DNA of 64,000 nucleotides from Paenibacillus typhae (GTDB taxonomy: Bacteria; Bacillota; Bacilli; Paenibacillales; Paenibacillaceae), in contig NZ_FNDX01000015.1 of the NCBI RefSeq assembly GCF_900099765.1, positions 47,452-111,451 on the forward strand. Direction: 5' to 3'. Position numbers and translations under genes: made by a program. Below the pieces are notes generated by a model that had not been told where the DNA came from, did not search any database, and was given only the letters and a program-made list of their open reading frames with translations. How positions within the stretch are numbered: position 1 is the first letter of the stretch; every line of letters begins with the position of its first letter. Below are positions 54,090 through 62,588 of this stretch, piece after piece.

Positions 54090-56099
54090 TTGTCCGGCAT
54101 CCTAAACAGAATTGTTAATTCCTGCAAAAATAACCCCTGGCCGCTGCTGCTGTTCGTGCTCGGGGCAATTGTCAGGATAGTGTACATAGGTTCGGTTCCG
54201 CCCGGTCTGAACCAGGATGAGGCTTCTATCGGTTATGATGCTTACGCTATTCTGCATTATGGAATAGACCGTAACGGTGTTCATCTGCCTGTTCATCTGA
54301 TTGCCTGGGGCAGCGGGCAAAACGCTTTATATGCCTATCTGTCCATGCCGTTTATCCTGTTGTTCGGATTGACTCCGCTGTCGGTGAGGGCGCTGAGTGT
54401 GATCATGGGACTTGCCGGAATGGCTTTCTTCTATTTAATTATGAAACGGATTTTTCCCTCCAGAGCGGCAGGCATAGCTGCCATGTTCTTTATAGCCATT
54501 AACCCGTGGCATATTATGATGTCGAGGTGGGCGCTGGAATCCAATTTATTTCCGACTTTGATTTTGATTGCGGTATACTTCCTTATGCGTTCGGTTCAAT
54601 CTGCCGATTCCCGCTGGACTTATGCTTTTACCGCTGTACTGGCTTTATCTTTATATGCATACGGAACGGCCTATTTCTTTGTTCCTGTGTTTGCTGCGGG
54701 GACGGCAATTCTTCTATTATATTGCAGGGTGCTTAAAGTGCGGACGCTAGCGTGGAATGCTCTGCTATTTGTATTGCTGTCCCTGCCCATATTATTATTT
54801 ATAGTAATTAATCATTATGAGGGCCTGCAGGCAATCGCTACGCCGCTGTTATCTGTCCCGAAGCTTACCATGCCGCGGGTGGAGCAAATCTCCTCCGTTT
54901 TTGGCGGAGCGCTGCTACAGACGGCTGCGGGGAATTTCCGTGAATTCCTGTCTATTATCTGGAGCGGAAGTGACGGTCTGCCATGGAACTCTTTATCCTG
55001 GTACGGCTATGCCTATCCGCTTGCGCTGCCGTTTGCGCTCATCGGGCTTATTGTCATGGCAAGTACGGCCTGGAGGAACCGGCGCAAGGGAGCGGAGCAG
55101 GGAATTATTCTGCTCTGGCTGCTGTCAGCAGTACTTATGGCCTTTATCACCACCGTGAATATTAACCGGATTAACATTGTTTTTATTCCGCTGGTTATGC
55201 TCTCGGCGGCAGGCTTCATCTGGCTCTATTCCCGTATAAAAATGGTTGCCATTCTTTCTGCTGCTGCCTTTACAGTCATGTTTGGCTTGTTTATCAGCGA
55301 ATATTTCGGGGAATATCCGGACAGAATCGGCCCGAGCTTTTACGAATCTGCCGGAGAGGCGATACAGTATGCTTCCGGGCATACCGCCGGAAATATTTAC
55401 GTAACAGACGAAATCAATATGCCCTATATCTTCGTCCTGTTTTATGAGAGAATCAGCCCCCATGACTTCCTGGATTCGGTCGTTTACTCTAATCCCGGCG
55501 GTGCATTTCAGCAAGTCACAGCGTTTGGCAGATACAGATTCGGCAGATATGATGTACTGGAAGGAAATTCAGCATATGTTGTCAGCAATCACACAGGGGT
55601 ACCAGCAGCAGCTGCAGGCGATTATACCGTGAAGCGGTTTGCTAACTATACGGTAATAATTACCGGCGATTATGCTGCAGAGGAAGTTCCCTTGAGTACG
55701 GGAGTGAATCATGAATTGATTAACGGAGGGTTTGAGGAAGGTCCGGCCGGCTGGGAATTTTCAGCGGGAACGGGAGTTGCCGGCAATAATCCGTACTCGG
55801 GGAGCCTGCTAGCCTATCTGGATGCAGGGGCGGACAAAACCGTAAGCCAGTCTTTCACGGTTCAGTCGGAGCAGGGAGATTACACGTTAACCCTAATGGC
55901 AAGTGCAGGGGGCAGCGGAGGAAAGGTCGGATTGCTCGTGAACGGCAGCCTGCAGGCTGAAGCGGAGCTGGCAGCGGGAGATGCGTACCATGAGGTAAGG
56001 CTTCCGGCTGCGGCTCTTAAACAGGGAGAGCAGGCAGAAATTATTATAACCGGCGGGAACGGCTGGATTAACATTGATGAGGTGAGGTTGGAACGATGA
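54090..56099 (+). CDS. GT-C family (GT39-like) membrane glycosyltransferase with C-terminal lectin-like domain
   Basis: A 669-residue polytopic protein. The first extracytoplasmic loop has the Asp-Glu pair Asp43-Glu44 in LNQDEASIGYDAY, the catalytic-site pattern of PMT/ArnT-type transferases, which use polyprenyl-phosphate sugars outside the membrane. About ten membrane helices run to about residue 410. A soluble part follows, and residues about 540-669 form a beta-sandwich carbohydrate-binding-like module (LINGGFEEGPAGWEF, INIDEVRLE). TTG 54090 with GAGGTGAT is the start. The stop overlaps the next gene by 4 bp, so the two GT-C enzymes are coupled. Confidence 0.85.
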   Translation: MSGILNRIVNSCKNNPWPLLLFVLGAIVRIVYIGSVPPGLNQDEASIGYDAYAILHYGIDRNGVHLPVHLIAWGSGQNALYAYLSMPFILLFGLTPLSVRALSVIMGLAGMAFFYLIMKRIFPSRAAGIAAMFFIAINPWHIMMSRWALESNLFPTLILIAVYFLMRSVQSADSRWTYAFTAVLALSLYAYGTAYFFVPVFAAGTAILLLYCRVLKVRTLAWNALLFVLLSLPILLFIVINHYEGLQAIATPLLSVPKLTMPRVEQISSVFGGALLQTAAGNFREFLSIIWSGSDGLPWNSLSWYGYAYPLALPFALIGLIVMASTAWRNRRKGAEQGIILLWLLSAVLMAFITTVNINRINIVFIPLVMLSAAGFIWLYSRIKMVAILSAAAFTVMFGLFISEYFGEYPDRIGPSFYESAGEAIQYASGHTAGNIYVTDEINMPYIFVLFYERISPHDFLDSVVYSNPGGAFQQVTAFGRYRFGRYDVLEGNSAYVVSNHTGVPAAAAGDYTVKRFANYTVIITGDYAAEEVPLSTGVNHELINGGFEEGPAGWEFSAGTGVAGNNPYSGSLLAYLDAGADKTVSQSFTVQSEQGDYTLTLMASAGGSGGKVGLLVNGSLQAEAELAAGDAYHEVRLPAAALKQGEQAEIIITGGNGWINIDEVRLER

Positions 56100-59000
56100 A
56101 AAATCTACGCACGGCCGCAGTCTTTATATTCATGCTGCTGATGTTCGTACTTCCGGTAACCAGTATTTATGCAGAGGGGAACCTGCTGCAAAATCCGGGA
56201 TTTGAAGACGGGGAGGACGGGGCACCGGCAGGCTGGACGAAGGATGCCTGGATCGCCGGAGACGGCTCGGGGATTCTCTCTGTTCAGTCTGAGGAGGTAC
56301 ATTCCGGCAGCAAAGCCGCTGTTATTGAGAACCTTGAGCCGAATCATCTGAAATGGATTCAGACTATTACTGTAACGCCGGGCAGCTACTACAAGATTTC
56401 CGGATACATCAAAGTTGCCAGCATTGCCGGTGAAGGCTTCGGCGCGAATGTCTTTCCGGTCGGCATCGGCGGCGGATACCCGGCTACAACAGATACGGGC
56501 GGGGACTGGCAGTACCTGGAGTTTTTTGGCCAGACCGGAAGCGAGCAGACCGAGCTTGCCGTCGGAGCGGCCCTTGGCGGCTACGCCAACCTTATTCAAG
56601 GGAAAGCCTATTTCGATGACCTGTCTGTAGAAAAGCTGGAGGCTCTTCCCGAAGGGGCAGGCTTCATTTCACTGGACAGCGGAGCGGCTGTCCCTGCCGA
56701 TAACAGTGGTGCAGAAGCTGTACCCCACAAAGTCTCACCGGCCAAAATCCTGCTGATTTCAGCCGTATTCAGTGTGTTTTTTGCCCTTCTGTATAACAGG
56801 GGACTGCGCAGCAACAAACTGCTGGCCCAGCCGGATGTCGTGTACACGAGATGGCTGTATGTCGCATTCGCAGGTGCTTTTATTCTGCGGATCTGGATTG
56901 GCGTCACAGCACAGGGCTACGAGAATGATATGAATACCTTCATTGCCTGGGGGCAGCGCCTCGTTGACAAGGGACCAGGCGGATTCTATGAAAAAGGCTA
57001 CTTTGCGGACTATCCGCCCGGTTACCTGTACATATTATATCTGCTGAGCGCCATCCGCGGCCTCTTTGGCCTGACGCATGGCTCAGCGGGAGAAATGCTG
57101 CTCTTCAAAATGCCGGCGATCCTCTCGGATCTGGTGCTCGCAGGCCTTATTTACAAGATTGGACGCAAGAAGCTCGGCGGCGGACTGGCCATCGGCCTGA
57201 TGCTGCTCTACTTGTTCAATCCGGCAGTATTAATGGATTCATCTGCCTGGGGACAGGCAGATTCCTTCTTTATGATTTTCCTGCTGCTCAGCATTATGGG
57301 GGCGGCGGACAAAACCTTTGTCCGCTCAGCGGTCTTCTTCGCCATTGCCGTACTGGTCAAACCGCAGGCACTGATCTTTACCCCTGTCCTGATGTTTGCC
57401 TTCTATCATCACCGGGCCTGGAAGCAGCTTGCTATAGGTGCGCTGTACGGGCTGGGGATCTTTGCCCTGCTGGCAGCCCCGTTCTTCTGGAACAACGGCG
57501 GCTTCATCGGGCTGATTAATTTGTATAAGAGCACTTTATCGTCCTACCCGTACTCCACCGTAAATGCGTTTAACCTGTACGCACTAACAGGCCCGATGTG
57601 GTCGGCTATGGATGTGACATGGCTGGGTATTCCTTACCGCGTCTGGGGTTTTATTTTCATCCTGGCCGCTGTAGCAGCCGCAACCTTTTATTCATTCCGC
57701 AAGGACCGCAAGGACCTGTCCAAATCATATTTTATCGCTATTGTGCTGATTGCCGTCGTATTTGTACTGGGCACCAAAATGCATGAGCGTTATATCTATC
57801 CGGCCCTTATTCTCTCTCTGTTCAGTTATATGGAGAGTAAGGACCGCCGGTTCCTGACGCTGTTCCTGGGCTTTACGCTGACGCAATATATCAATGTCGG
57901 CTATACACTGGCTCATCTCAATGCCGGCGGCAATCCGCCGACGGACGGTATTGTACTGGTTACGTCGATTGCCAATCTCGGTTTGCTGGTCTATACGCTG
58001 TATACCGGGTATATGGTATATATCCGCAAACAGACCAAGCCGCTGGCACCGCCGGATACTGATGCTGAGAAGTATGCTGCCGATCTGGCGCTTGCTGAAG
58101 GAATCCGTCCGCTGGAGACCAAAGGGAAGGCCCGGTTCAGGCTGCAGCGTAAAGACTGGATCTGGATGCTGGCCATTACAGCAGTCTATACAGCTATTGC
58201 TCTCGTGAATCTCGGTTCAACCAAGGCCCCGGAAACGTTGTGGGAGCCTGCGGCCAGCGGTGAGAGCTTTTATGTCGATCTCGGCCAGAGCAGACAGCTG
58301 GAGCGTGTGAATATATTCGGAGGTGTAGGCACAGGCAAGTTCAAGCTGGAGTTCAGTGAGACCCCTGATGTCTGGGGCAGCCCGCTGGATATAAGCGAGG
58401 ATGTGGGCAATGTCTTCATTTGGAAAAGCCAGCCGTTAAATGTAGCGGCAAGGTATGTGAAGCTGACCGTTACCGAGCCGGGCTTTACCTTGAATGAAAT
58501 AGCCTTCTATGAACAGGGGGGCGGCACAGCCACGCTTCCTGTTGCCGGTGTGACGCCGGGTGCCGGGGCGGCAGCCAAGAGAGGCGAGCCTGCCAATCTG
58601 TTCGACGAGCAGTCGCTGGTTCCGGAACATTCGAATTTCATGAACAGCACCTATTTTGACGAAATTTATCATGCCCGGACTGCGTATGAGCATTTCCACG
58701 GGATCGTTGCCTATGAAAATACCCATCCGCCGCTCGGTAAAATCCTGATCGGAGTAGGCATGGAGCTGTTTGGCGTTAATCCGTTCGGCTGGCGCATCAT
58801 CGGTACCCTGTTCGGGGTTGCGATGCTGCCGCTTATCTATATGATGGGCCTGCGGCTGTTCGGCAGAACCCGGTACGCCGCTTTGTCCGCGGGGCTCTTC
58901 GCTCTGGATTTCATGCATTTTACCCAGACGCGCATCTCTACGATCGACGTATACGGCGTATTCTTCATCATGCTGATGTTCTATTTCATGCAGCGCTATT

Positions 59001-59914
59001 TTACAATGAATTTCTATCGTGTTCCGCTGCGCAAGACCCTGGTGCCGCTGTTCTGGTCAGGCCTTTTCTTCGGAATCGGAGTTGCCTCCAAATGGATTGT
59101 GCTGTATGGCGGTGCCGGACTGGCGGTTATGCTCGCATTGTCCCTGTTTGACCGCTATAAGGAATACCGGGCAGCCGGGCGCATGCTTGCGGAAGGCAAG
59201 CTCGGTGATCAGGAGATTAAGACATCCTGCCGGACAGCCGACAGCTCCTTCTGGAAGAACACGATCATTACATTGGCCAGCTGCGTTGTGTTCTTTGTGA
59301 TTATTCCTGCTGTAATATACAGCCTGTCCTTTATACCGGTGCTGTCCGTTACGGCAGAAGGTTATACTATTAAAGGACTTATTGATGCCCAAAAAAATAT
59401 GTTTAACTACCACAGCCAACTGGTAGCTACGCATCCGTTCTCCTCCTCCTGGTGGGAATGGCCGTTTATGAAACGTCCGGTATGGTTCTTCAGCGGAGGA
59501 GAAGGGCTGCCTGAGGGCCGGGTGAGCAGTATTGTTACTATCGGCAATCCGCTGATCTGGTGGACCGGGATATTTGCGATGCTCGGCACGGTATGGCTTA
59601 CAATCAAGCGCAAGGAGAAGAGTCTGTATATGCTGTGGATCGCCTTTTTCTCACAGTATGTGCCATGGATGCTCGTTCCGCGCGAGACGTTCCTGTATCA
59701 CTATTTTGCAATGGTGCCGTTCATAATCCTGGCTATTGTTTATGTAATGAAGCTGCTGGACAGCAAGTTTCCCGGGGCTTCCAAAATCCGTTATGCTTAT
59801 GTGGCCGCAGCTGCCATACTCTTCATTATGTTCTATCCGGTACTGTCCGGAATGCAGGTCAGTGCCGATTATGTAAATATTGTGCTGCGCTGGTTCCCTT
59901 CCTGGGTATTCTAG
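56096..59914 (+). CDS. Double GT-C glycosyltransferase: lectin module, first GT-C unit, discoidin-like domain and PMT unit
   Basis: 1272 residues. A signal peptide (about 1-27) leads to a carbohydrate-binding-like domain (about 28-190, NLLQNPGFEDG, AYFDDLSVEKL). A first polytopic GT-C unit (about 220-650) has a possible catalytic Asp278 in GYENDMNTF and DYPPGYLYIL. A soluble domain (about 700-825) resembles an F5/8-type sandwich. The last unit (about 840-1272) is a protein-mannosyltransferase-type GT-C with Asp855-Glu856 in YFDEIYHAR and the hallmark ENTHPPLGK. Two complete GT-C units in one chain is unusual. Overlap with the preceding gene is ATGA. The acceptor is unknown, probably a surface protein or glycopolymer. 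Confidence 0.85.
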   Translation: MKNLRTAAVFIFMLLMFVLPVTSIYAEGNLLQNPGFEDGEDGAPAGWTKDAWIAGDGSGILSVQSEEVHSGSKAAVIENLEPNHLKWIQTITVTPGSYYKISGYIKVASIAGEGFGANVFPVGIGGGYPATTDTGGDWQYLEFFGQTGSEQTELAVGAALGGYANLIQGKAYFDDLSVEKLEALPEGAGFISLDSGAAVPADNSGAEAVPHKVSPAKILLISAVFSVFFALLYNRGLRSNKLLAQPDVVYTRWLYVAFAGAFILRIWIGVTAQGYENDMNTFIAWGQRLVDKGPGGFYEKGYFADYPPGYLYILYLLSAIRGLFGLTHGSAGEMLLFKMPAILSDLVLAGLIYKIGRKKLGGGLAIGLMLLYLFNPAVLMDSSAWGQADSFFMIFLLLSIMGAADKTFVRSAVFFAIAVLVKPQALIFTPVLMFAFYHHRAWKQLAIGALYGLGIFALLAAPFFWNNGGFIGLINLYKSTLSSYPYSTVNAFNLYALTGPMWSAMDVTWLGIPYRVWGFIFILAAVAAATFYSFRKDRKDLSKSYFIAIVLIAVVFVLGTKMHERYIYPALILSLFSYMESKDRRFLTLFLGFTLTQYINVGYTLAHLNAGGNPPTDGIVLVTSIANLGLLVYTLYTGYMVYIRKQTKPLAPPDTDAEKYAADLALAEGIRPLETKGKARFRLQRKDWIWMLAITAVYTAIALVNLGSTKAPETLWEPAASGESFYVDLGQSRQLERVNIFGGVGTGKFKLEFSETPDVWGSPLDISEDVGNVFIWKSQPLNVAARYVKLTVTEPGFTLNEIAFYEQGGGTATLPVAGVTPGAGAAAKRGEPANLFDEQSLVPEHSNFMNSTYFDEIYHARTAYEHFHGIVAYENTHPPLGKILIGVGMELFGVNPFGWRIIGTLFGVAMLPLIYMMGLRLFGRTRYAALSAGLFALDFMHFTQTRISTIDVYGVFFIMLMFYFMQRYFTMNFYRVPLRKTLVPLFWSGLFFGIGVASKWIVLYGGAGLAVMLALSLFDRYKEYRAAGRMLAEGKLGDQEIKTSCRTADSSFWKNTIITLASCVVFFVIIPAVIYSLSFIPVLSVTAEGYTIKGLIDAQKNMFNYHSQLVATHPFSSSWWEWPFMKRPVWFFSGGEGLPEGRVSSIVTIGNPLIWWTGIFAMLGTVWLTIKRKEKSLYMLWIAFFSQYVPWMLVPRETFLYHYFAMVPFIILAIVYVMKLLDSKFPGASKIRYAYVAAAAILFIMFYPVLSGMQVSADYVNIVLRWFPSWVF

Positions 59915-59921
59915 GGGGCCA

Positions 59922-60133
59922 GCCCATGCTCACAAAACTAGGCGTATGCTTCCGAAGCGAGTTTTATTGCGAAGTATTCCAATGAAGTAAAGCTCCATAA
60001 AACTAGGCGTATGCTTTCGAAGCGAGTTTTGTACGAAGTAATACGAGGAAGCCCATGCTCACAAAACTAGGCGTATGCTTCCGAAGCGAGTTTTATTGCG
60101 AAGTATTCCAATGAAGTAAAGCTCCATAAAACT
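59922..60133. repeat. Tandem hairpin repeat, A-B-A pattern with 129-bp period
   Basis: An 83-bp sequence at 59922-60004 recurs at 60051-60133. Each copy contains AAAACTAGGCGTATGCTT, CCG, then AAGCGAGTTTT, a hairpin with inner GCTT/AAGC. A variant hairpin (ending GTACGAAGTAATACGAGG) lies between them from about 59999. The block fills the gap between the double GT-C gene and the GT2 gene and ends just before the GT2 ribosome site. It looks like a dispersed palindromic element. Confidence 0.85.
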
Positions 60134-60149
60134 TTTAGGAGGAACAAAG

Positions 60150-61127
60150 GTGAAAGCCAGATACAGTGTAGTTGTCCCGATGTACAATGAGGAGGAAGTC
60201 ATTCAGCATACGTACGAGCGCCTAAAGAAGGTTATGGACGAATGCGGTGATTCCTACGAGCTGGTCTTCGTCAATGATGGCAGCCGTGACCGTACAGCTG
60301 AGATTATGCGCGGGATCAGCAGCCGTGACGAGCATGTTAAGCTGATCGACTTCTCGCGCAATTTCGGACATCAGGTCGCGATTACCGCCGGGATGGACTA
60401 TGCTGAGGGGCAGGCGGTAGTGGTCATCGATGCCGACCTTCAGGACCCGCCGGAGGTTATTTTGCAGATGATCGCGAAATGGAAGGAAGGCTACGAGGTT
60501 GTTTACGCCAAGCGGCTTAAACGCCATGGGGAGACGCTGTTCAAGAAGGTAACCGCCAAGCTCTTTTACCGTCTGCTGAGCAGCATGACGAGCGTGGAAA
60601 TTCCGACCGATACAGGCGATTTCCGGCTGATTGACCGCAAGGTCTGCGATGTCCTCAGGGGACTGAAGGAAAAGAACCGTTACGTCCGGGGGCTGGTAAG
60701 CTGGGTAGGCTTCCGCCAGACGATGGTTGAATATGTGCGGGAGGAGCGTTTTGCCGGCGAAACCAAATATCCGCTGAAGAAAATGGTCCGGTTCGCGCTG
60801 GACGGCATCACCTCCTTTTCCCATAAACCACTCAAAATAGCATCCTATGTCGGCTTCTTTCTGGCCTTTTCCAGCTTCTTATATCTCTTCTTCATCTTGT
60901 TTCAGAAGCTGTTCACGACGTGGGCGGTTCCCGGCTGGACCTCAATTGTCGGCGTCAATCTGCTGTTTAACGGTATCGTGCTGATGCTGCTTGGGGTAAT
61001 AGGTGAATATATTGGACGGATCTATGATGAATCCAAAGACCGGCCGCTGTATATTGTACGGGAAACCAGAGGATACGAGGACGGAGAATATCCGGACATA
61101 CGGGAAGGCAAGCGTTATGAAAAGTAA
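60150..61127 (+). CDS. GT2 family polyprenyl-phosphate glycosyltransferase (GtrB/CsbB/DPM1-like)
   Basis: A 325-residue enzyme. The cytosolic GT-A domain (about 1-230) opens with YSVVVPMYNEEEVIQHTYE, has DFSRNFGHQVAITAGMDYA and the metal motif VIDADLQDPPEVI, then DTGDFRLIDRKV. Two C-terminal membrane helices (about 235-290) are as in GtrB and CsbB. It should transfer a sugar from a nucleotide donor to undecaprenyl phosphate. GTG 60150 has AGGAGG 8-9 nt upstream. Its end overlaps the GtrA gene by 11 bp. Confidence 0.92.
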   Translation: MKARYSVVVPMYNEEEVIQHTYERLKKVMDECGDSYELVFVNDGSRDRTAEIMRGISSRDEHVKLIDFSRNFGHQVAITAGMDYAEGQAVVVIDADLQDPPEVILQMIAKWKEGYEVVYAKRLKRHGETLFKKVTAKLFYRLLSSMTSVEIPTDTGDFRLIDRKVCDVLRGLKEKNRYVRGLVSWVGFRQTMVEYVREERFAGETKYPLKKMVRFALDGITSFSHKPLKIASYVGFFLAFSSFLYLFFILFQKLFTTWAVPGWTSIVGVNLLFNGIVLMLLGVIGEYIGRIYDESKDRPLYIVRETRGYEDGEYPDIREGKRYEK

Positions 61128-61518
61128 CAGGCTGAATGCTGGATTTATCCAGTTCCTAAAGTTCAACGCCGTAGGGTTGCTTAATACCTTGATAGATTTT
61201 GCAGTATTTACACTGCTGCATTCACTGGGCATGATGAACGCTCCGGCTCAGGTTATTTCTTATAGTGCAGGGACAGCGAACAGCTTTTTCTGGAATAAAA
61301 AAGTGACCTTTCGTGACCGGGCAACAGCCCAGCGAGACTCCGGAAGGCTGCAGCTGGTGAAGTTTATCGTTCTTAATCTGGCCGTGCTGGGTATTTCGGT
61401 ACTGCTCATGCACTTTCTGACGGACAGCTTCGGTATTCAGGTGCTGATTGCCAAGGTGCTTGTTACGTTCGTAACGGTAATTATCAACTTTTTCGGAAGC
61501 CGGATGTGGGTGTTCTAG
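61117..61518 (+). CDS. GtrA family membrane protein, putative lipid-linked sugar flippase
   Basis: 133 residues with four membrane helices. Family motifs are FIQFLKFNAVGLLNTLIDF and SYSAGTANSFFWNKKVTF, with FVTVIINFFGSRMWVF at the end. GtrA proteins are thought to flip polyprenyl-phosphate sugars to the outer membrane face. ATG 61117, inside the end of the GT2 gene, is the start by family length; the open frame is longer. Its coupling to the GT2 gene and closeness to the GT-C genes fit a three-component glycosylation pathway. Confidence 0.9.
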   Translation: MKSNRLNAGFIQFLKFNAVGLLNTLIDFAVFTLLHSLGMMNAPAQVISYSAGTANSFFWNKKVTFRDRATAQRDSGRLQLVKFIVLNLAVLGISVLLMHFLTDSFGIQVLIAKVLVTFVTVIINFFGSRMWVF

Positions 61519-61571
61519 GTAAAGAACAGGACAGGGAACGCTCTGTCCGCAACGAAGCGAGGGAGATGTTC

Positions 61572-62219
61572 ATGCGCAAATTATCTTATTTGATTATACT
61601 GGCGGGCGTCCTTATTATGCTGTATCCCAAAGCAAGCGAGTGGTACAACGACAGACAGCAGGCTAAATTGCTGGAGGAGGCTGAACAAGCCTATAGCGAA
61701 CTGGCACCAACAGCCGGACCAGATCTGCAAAAGCCCTATGCGGAGGTGACCCAGCTGCTGGCTGAGGAGTCGGGGCAGGAGGAGGTACAGCCTTCTGCAG
61801 AGCCCGCTGAAGAAATTGCAGTAGGCGGCAAAATCACCGGAATCATTGAGATTGACCGGATTGATCTGAAGCTTCCTGTTCTTGAAGGTGCGACAAAGGC
61901 GAATATGAAGCACGCTGCCGCCCATATGAAGGAGACCGCTCCGCTGGGTGAGGTAGGCAATGCGGCTATAGCCGCCCACAGATCCAGAACAGCCGGCAGG
62001 CTTTTTAACAGGCTGAATGAAGTGAAGATCGGGGACACCATCAAAATCAAGACGAGCGCAGAGGAGTATCAGTACGAAGTATATGATATTTCTATAGTAG
62101 AGCCGACGGATGTGTCAGTGCTGAACGGCAATGGTAAAGATAAAATCCTTACTCTAATCACCTGTGATCCGCTGGTTAACCCGACTCACCGGCTGATTAT
62201 TCATGCTAAACTCTCTTAA
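61572..62219 (+). CDS. Sortase, probably class D
   Basis: About 215 residues with an N-terminal membrane anchor (about 4-20), a Glu/Ala-rich linker and a sortase domain (about 90-215). Catalytic His is in IAAHRSRTAG, Cys in LTLITCDP (TLxTC), and Arg in NPTHRLIIHAKL. The short form with N-terminal anchor fits class D. GAGGGAG lies 6 nt before ATG 61572; the frame is open from 61506 but lacks a better site. No LPxTG-type substrate is encoded in the window: the secreted protein downstream lacks a sorting signal. Confidence 0.9.
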   Translation: MRKLSYLIILAGVLIMLYPKASEWYNDRQQAKLLEEAEQAYSELAPTAGPDLQKPYAEVTQLLAEESGQEEVQPSAEPAEEIAVGGKITGIIEIDRIDLKLPVLEGATKANMKHAAAHMKETAPLGEVGNAAIAAHRSRTAGRLFNRLNEVKIGDTIKIKTSAEEYQYEVYDISIVEPTDVSVLNGNGKDKILTLITCDPLVNPTHRLIIHAKLS

Positions 62220-62262
62220 AAACAGACAAAAAGGGATTCAGCGCGAATTAACGAAAATTTTA

Positions 62263-62323
62263 TTGAAAAATGCTGAAATTCTAGTAAAATAGGTCTTGTA
62301 TCTGGGCGAAAATATGGTAGTAT
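62263..62323 (+). promoter_or_regulatory. Candidate promoters for the c-di-GMP riboswitch transcript
   Basis: Two alternatives are visible: TTGAAA, 16 bp, TAAAAT (62263-62290), and TTGTAT, 16 bp, TAGTAT (62296-62323). Which one is used cannot be decided by reading. Confidence 0.5.
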
Positions 62324-62336
62324 ATAACTATAAAAG

Positions 62337-62419
62337 CACACACGATAACGGCAAACCTATCGAAAGGTAGGGACGCAAAGCTAAAGGGCCTTCCCGTAAG
62401 GATGGCAGCCAGCTACCGA
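62337..62419 (+). ncRNA. c-di-GMP-I riboswitch (GEMM), first copy
   Basis: The core ACGATAACGGCAAACC, the GAAA tetraloop hairpin (CTATCGAAAGGTAG), GGGACGCAAAGCTA and GGATGGCAGCCAGCTACCG are all as in GEMM-I aptamers. A T-rich terminator-like segment follows immediately. Confidence 0.95.
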
Positions 62420-62421
62420 AT

Positions 62422-62437
62422 GAAGGGCTTTTTTTGT
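62422..62437 (+). terminator. Terminator-like 3' arm of the first c-di-GMP riboswitch
   Basis: GAAGGGCTTTTTTT. Its GAAGGGCTTT can pair with AAGGGCCTTC (62384-62393) inside the aptamer with one mismatch, so terminator and aptamer would exclude each other. Confidence 0.65.
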
Positions 62438-62491
62438 TGGCTATTCAATCCAAAATCTAGTAATTATGGTAGATTAAGAGATAGATAAAGC

Positions 62492-62575
62492 TGCAAACGA
62501 TAATGGCAAACCTATCGAAAGGTAGGGACGCAAAGCTAGAGGGCCTTCCCGTAAGGATGGCAGCCAGCTACCGAA
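62492..62575 (+). ncRNA. c-di-GMP-I riboswitch (GEMM), second copy
   Basis: Displaced by 155 nt from the first copy and differing at only two positions between 62497 and 62575. It ends directly at the AAGGGAG ribosome site of the following gene, with the start codon 8 nt further on, so translation control is likely. Confidence 0.95.
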
Positions 62576-62588
62576 GGGAGTTTTATCC

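Noticed and set aside
59914..60149. CRISPR-like array suggested by the repeated 83-bp segments
   Set aside because: Only two full copies and one variant, units too long, no short unique spacers and no cas genes.
62341..62588. Possible tRNA-like or phage attachment duplication in the repeated 80-nt segments
   Set aside because: The sequences match the c-di-GMP-I aptamer consensus; no tRNA cloverleaf or integrase is present.
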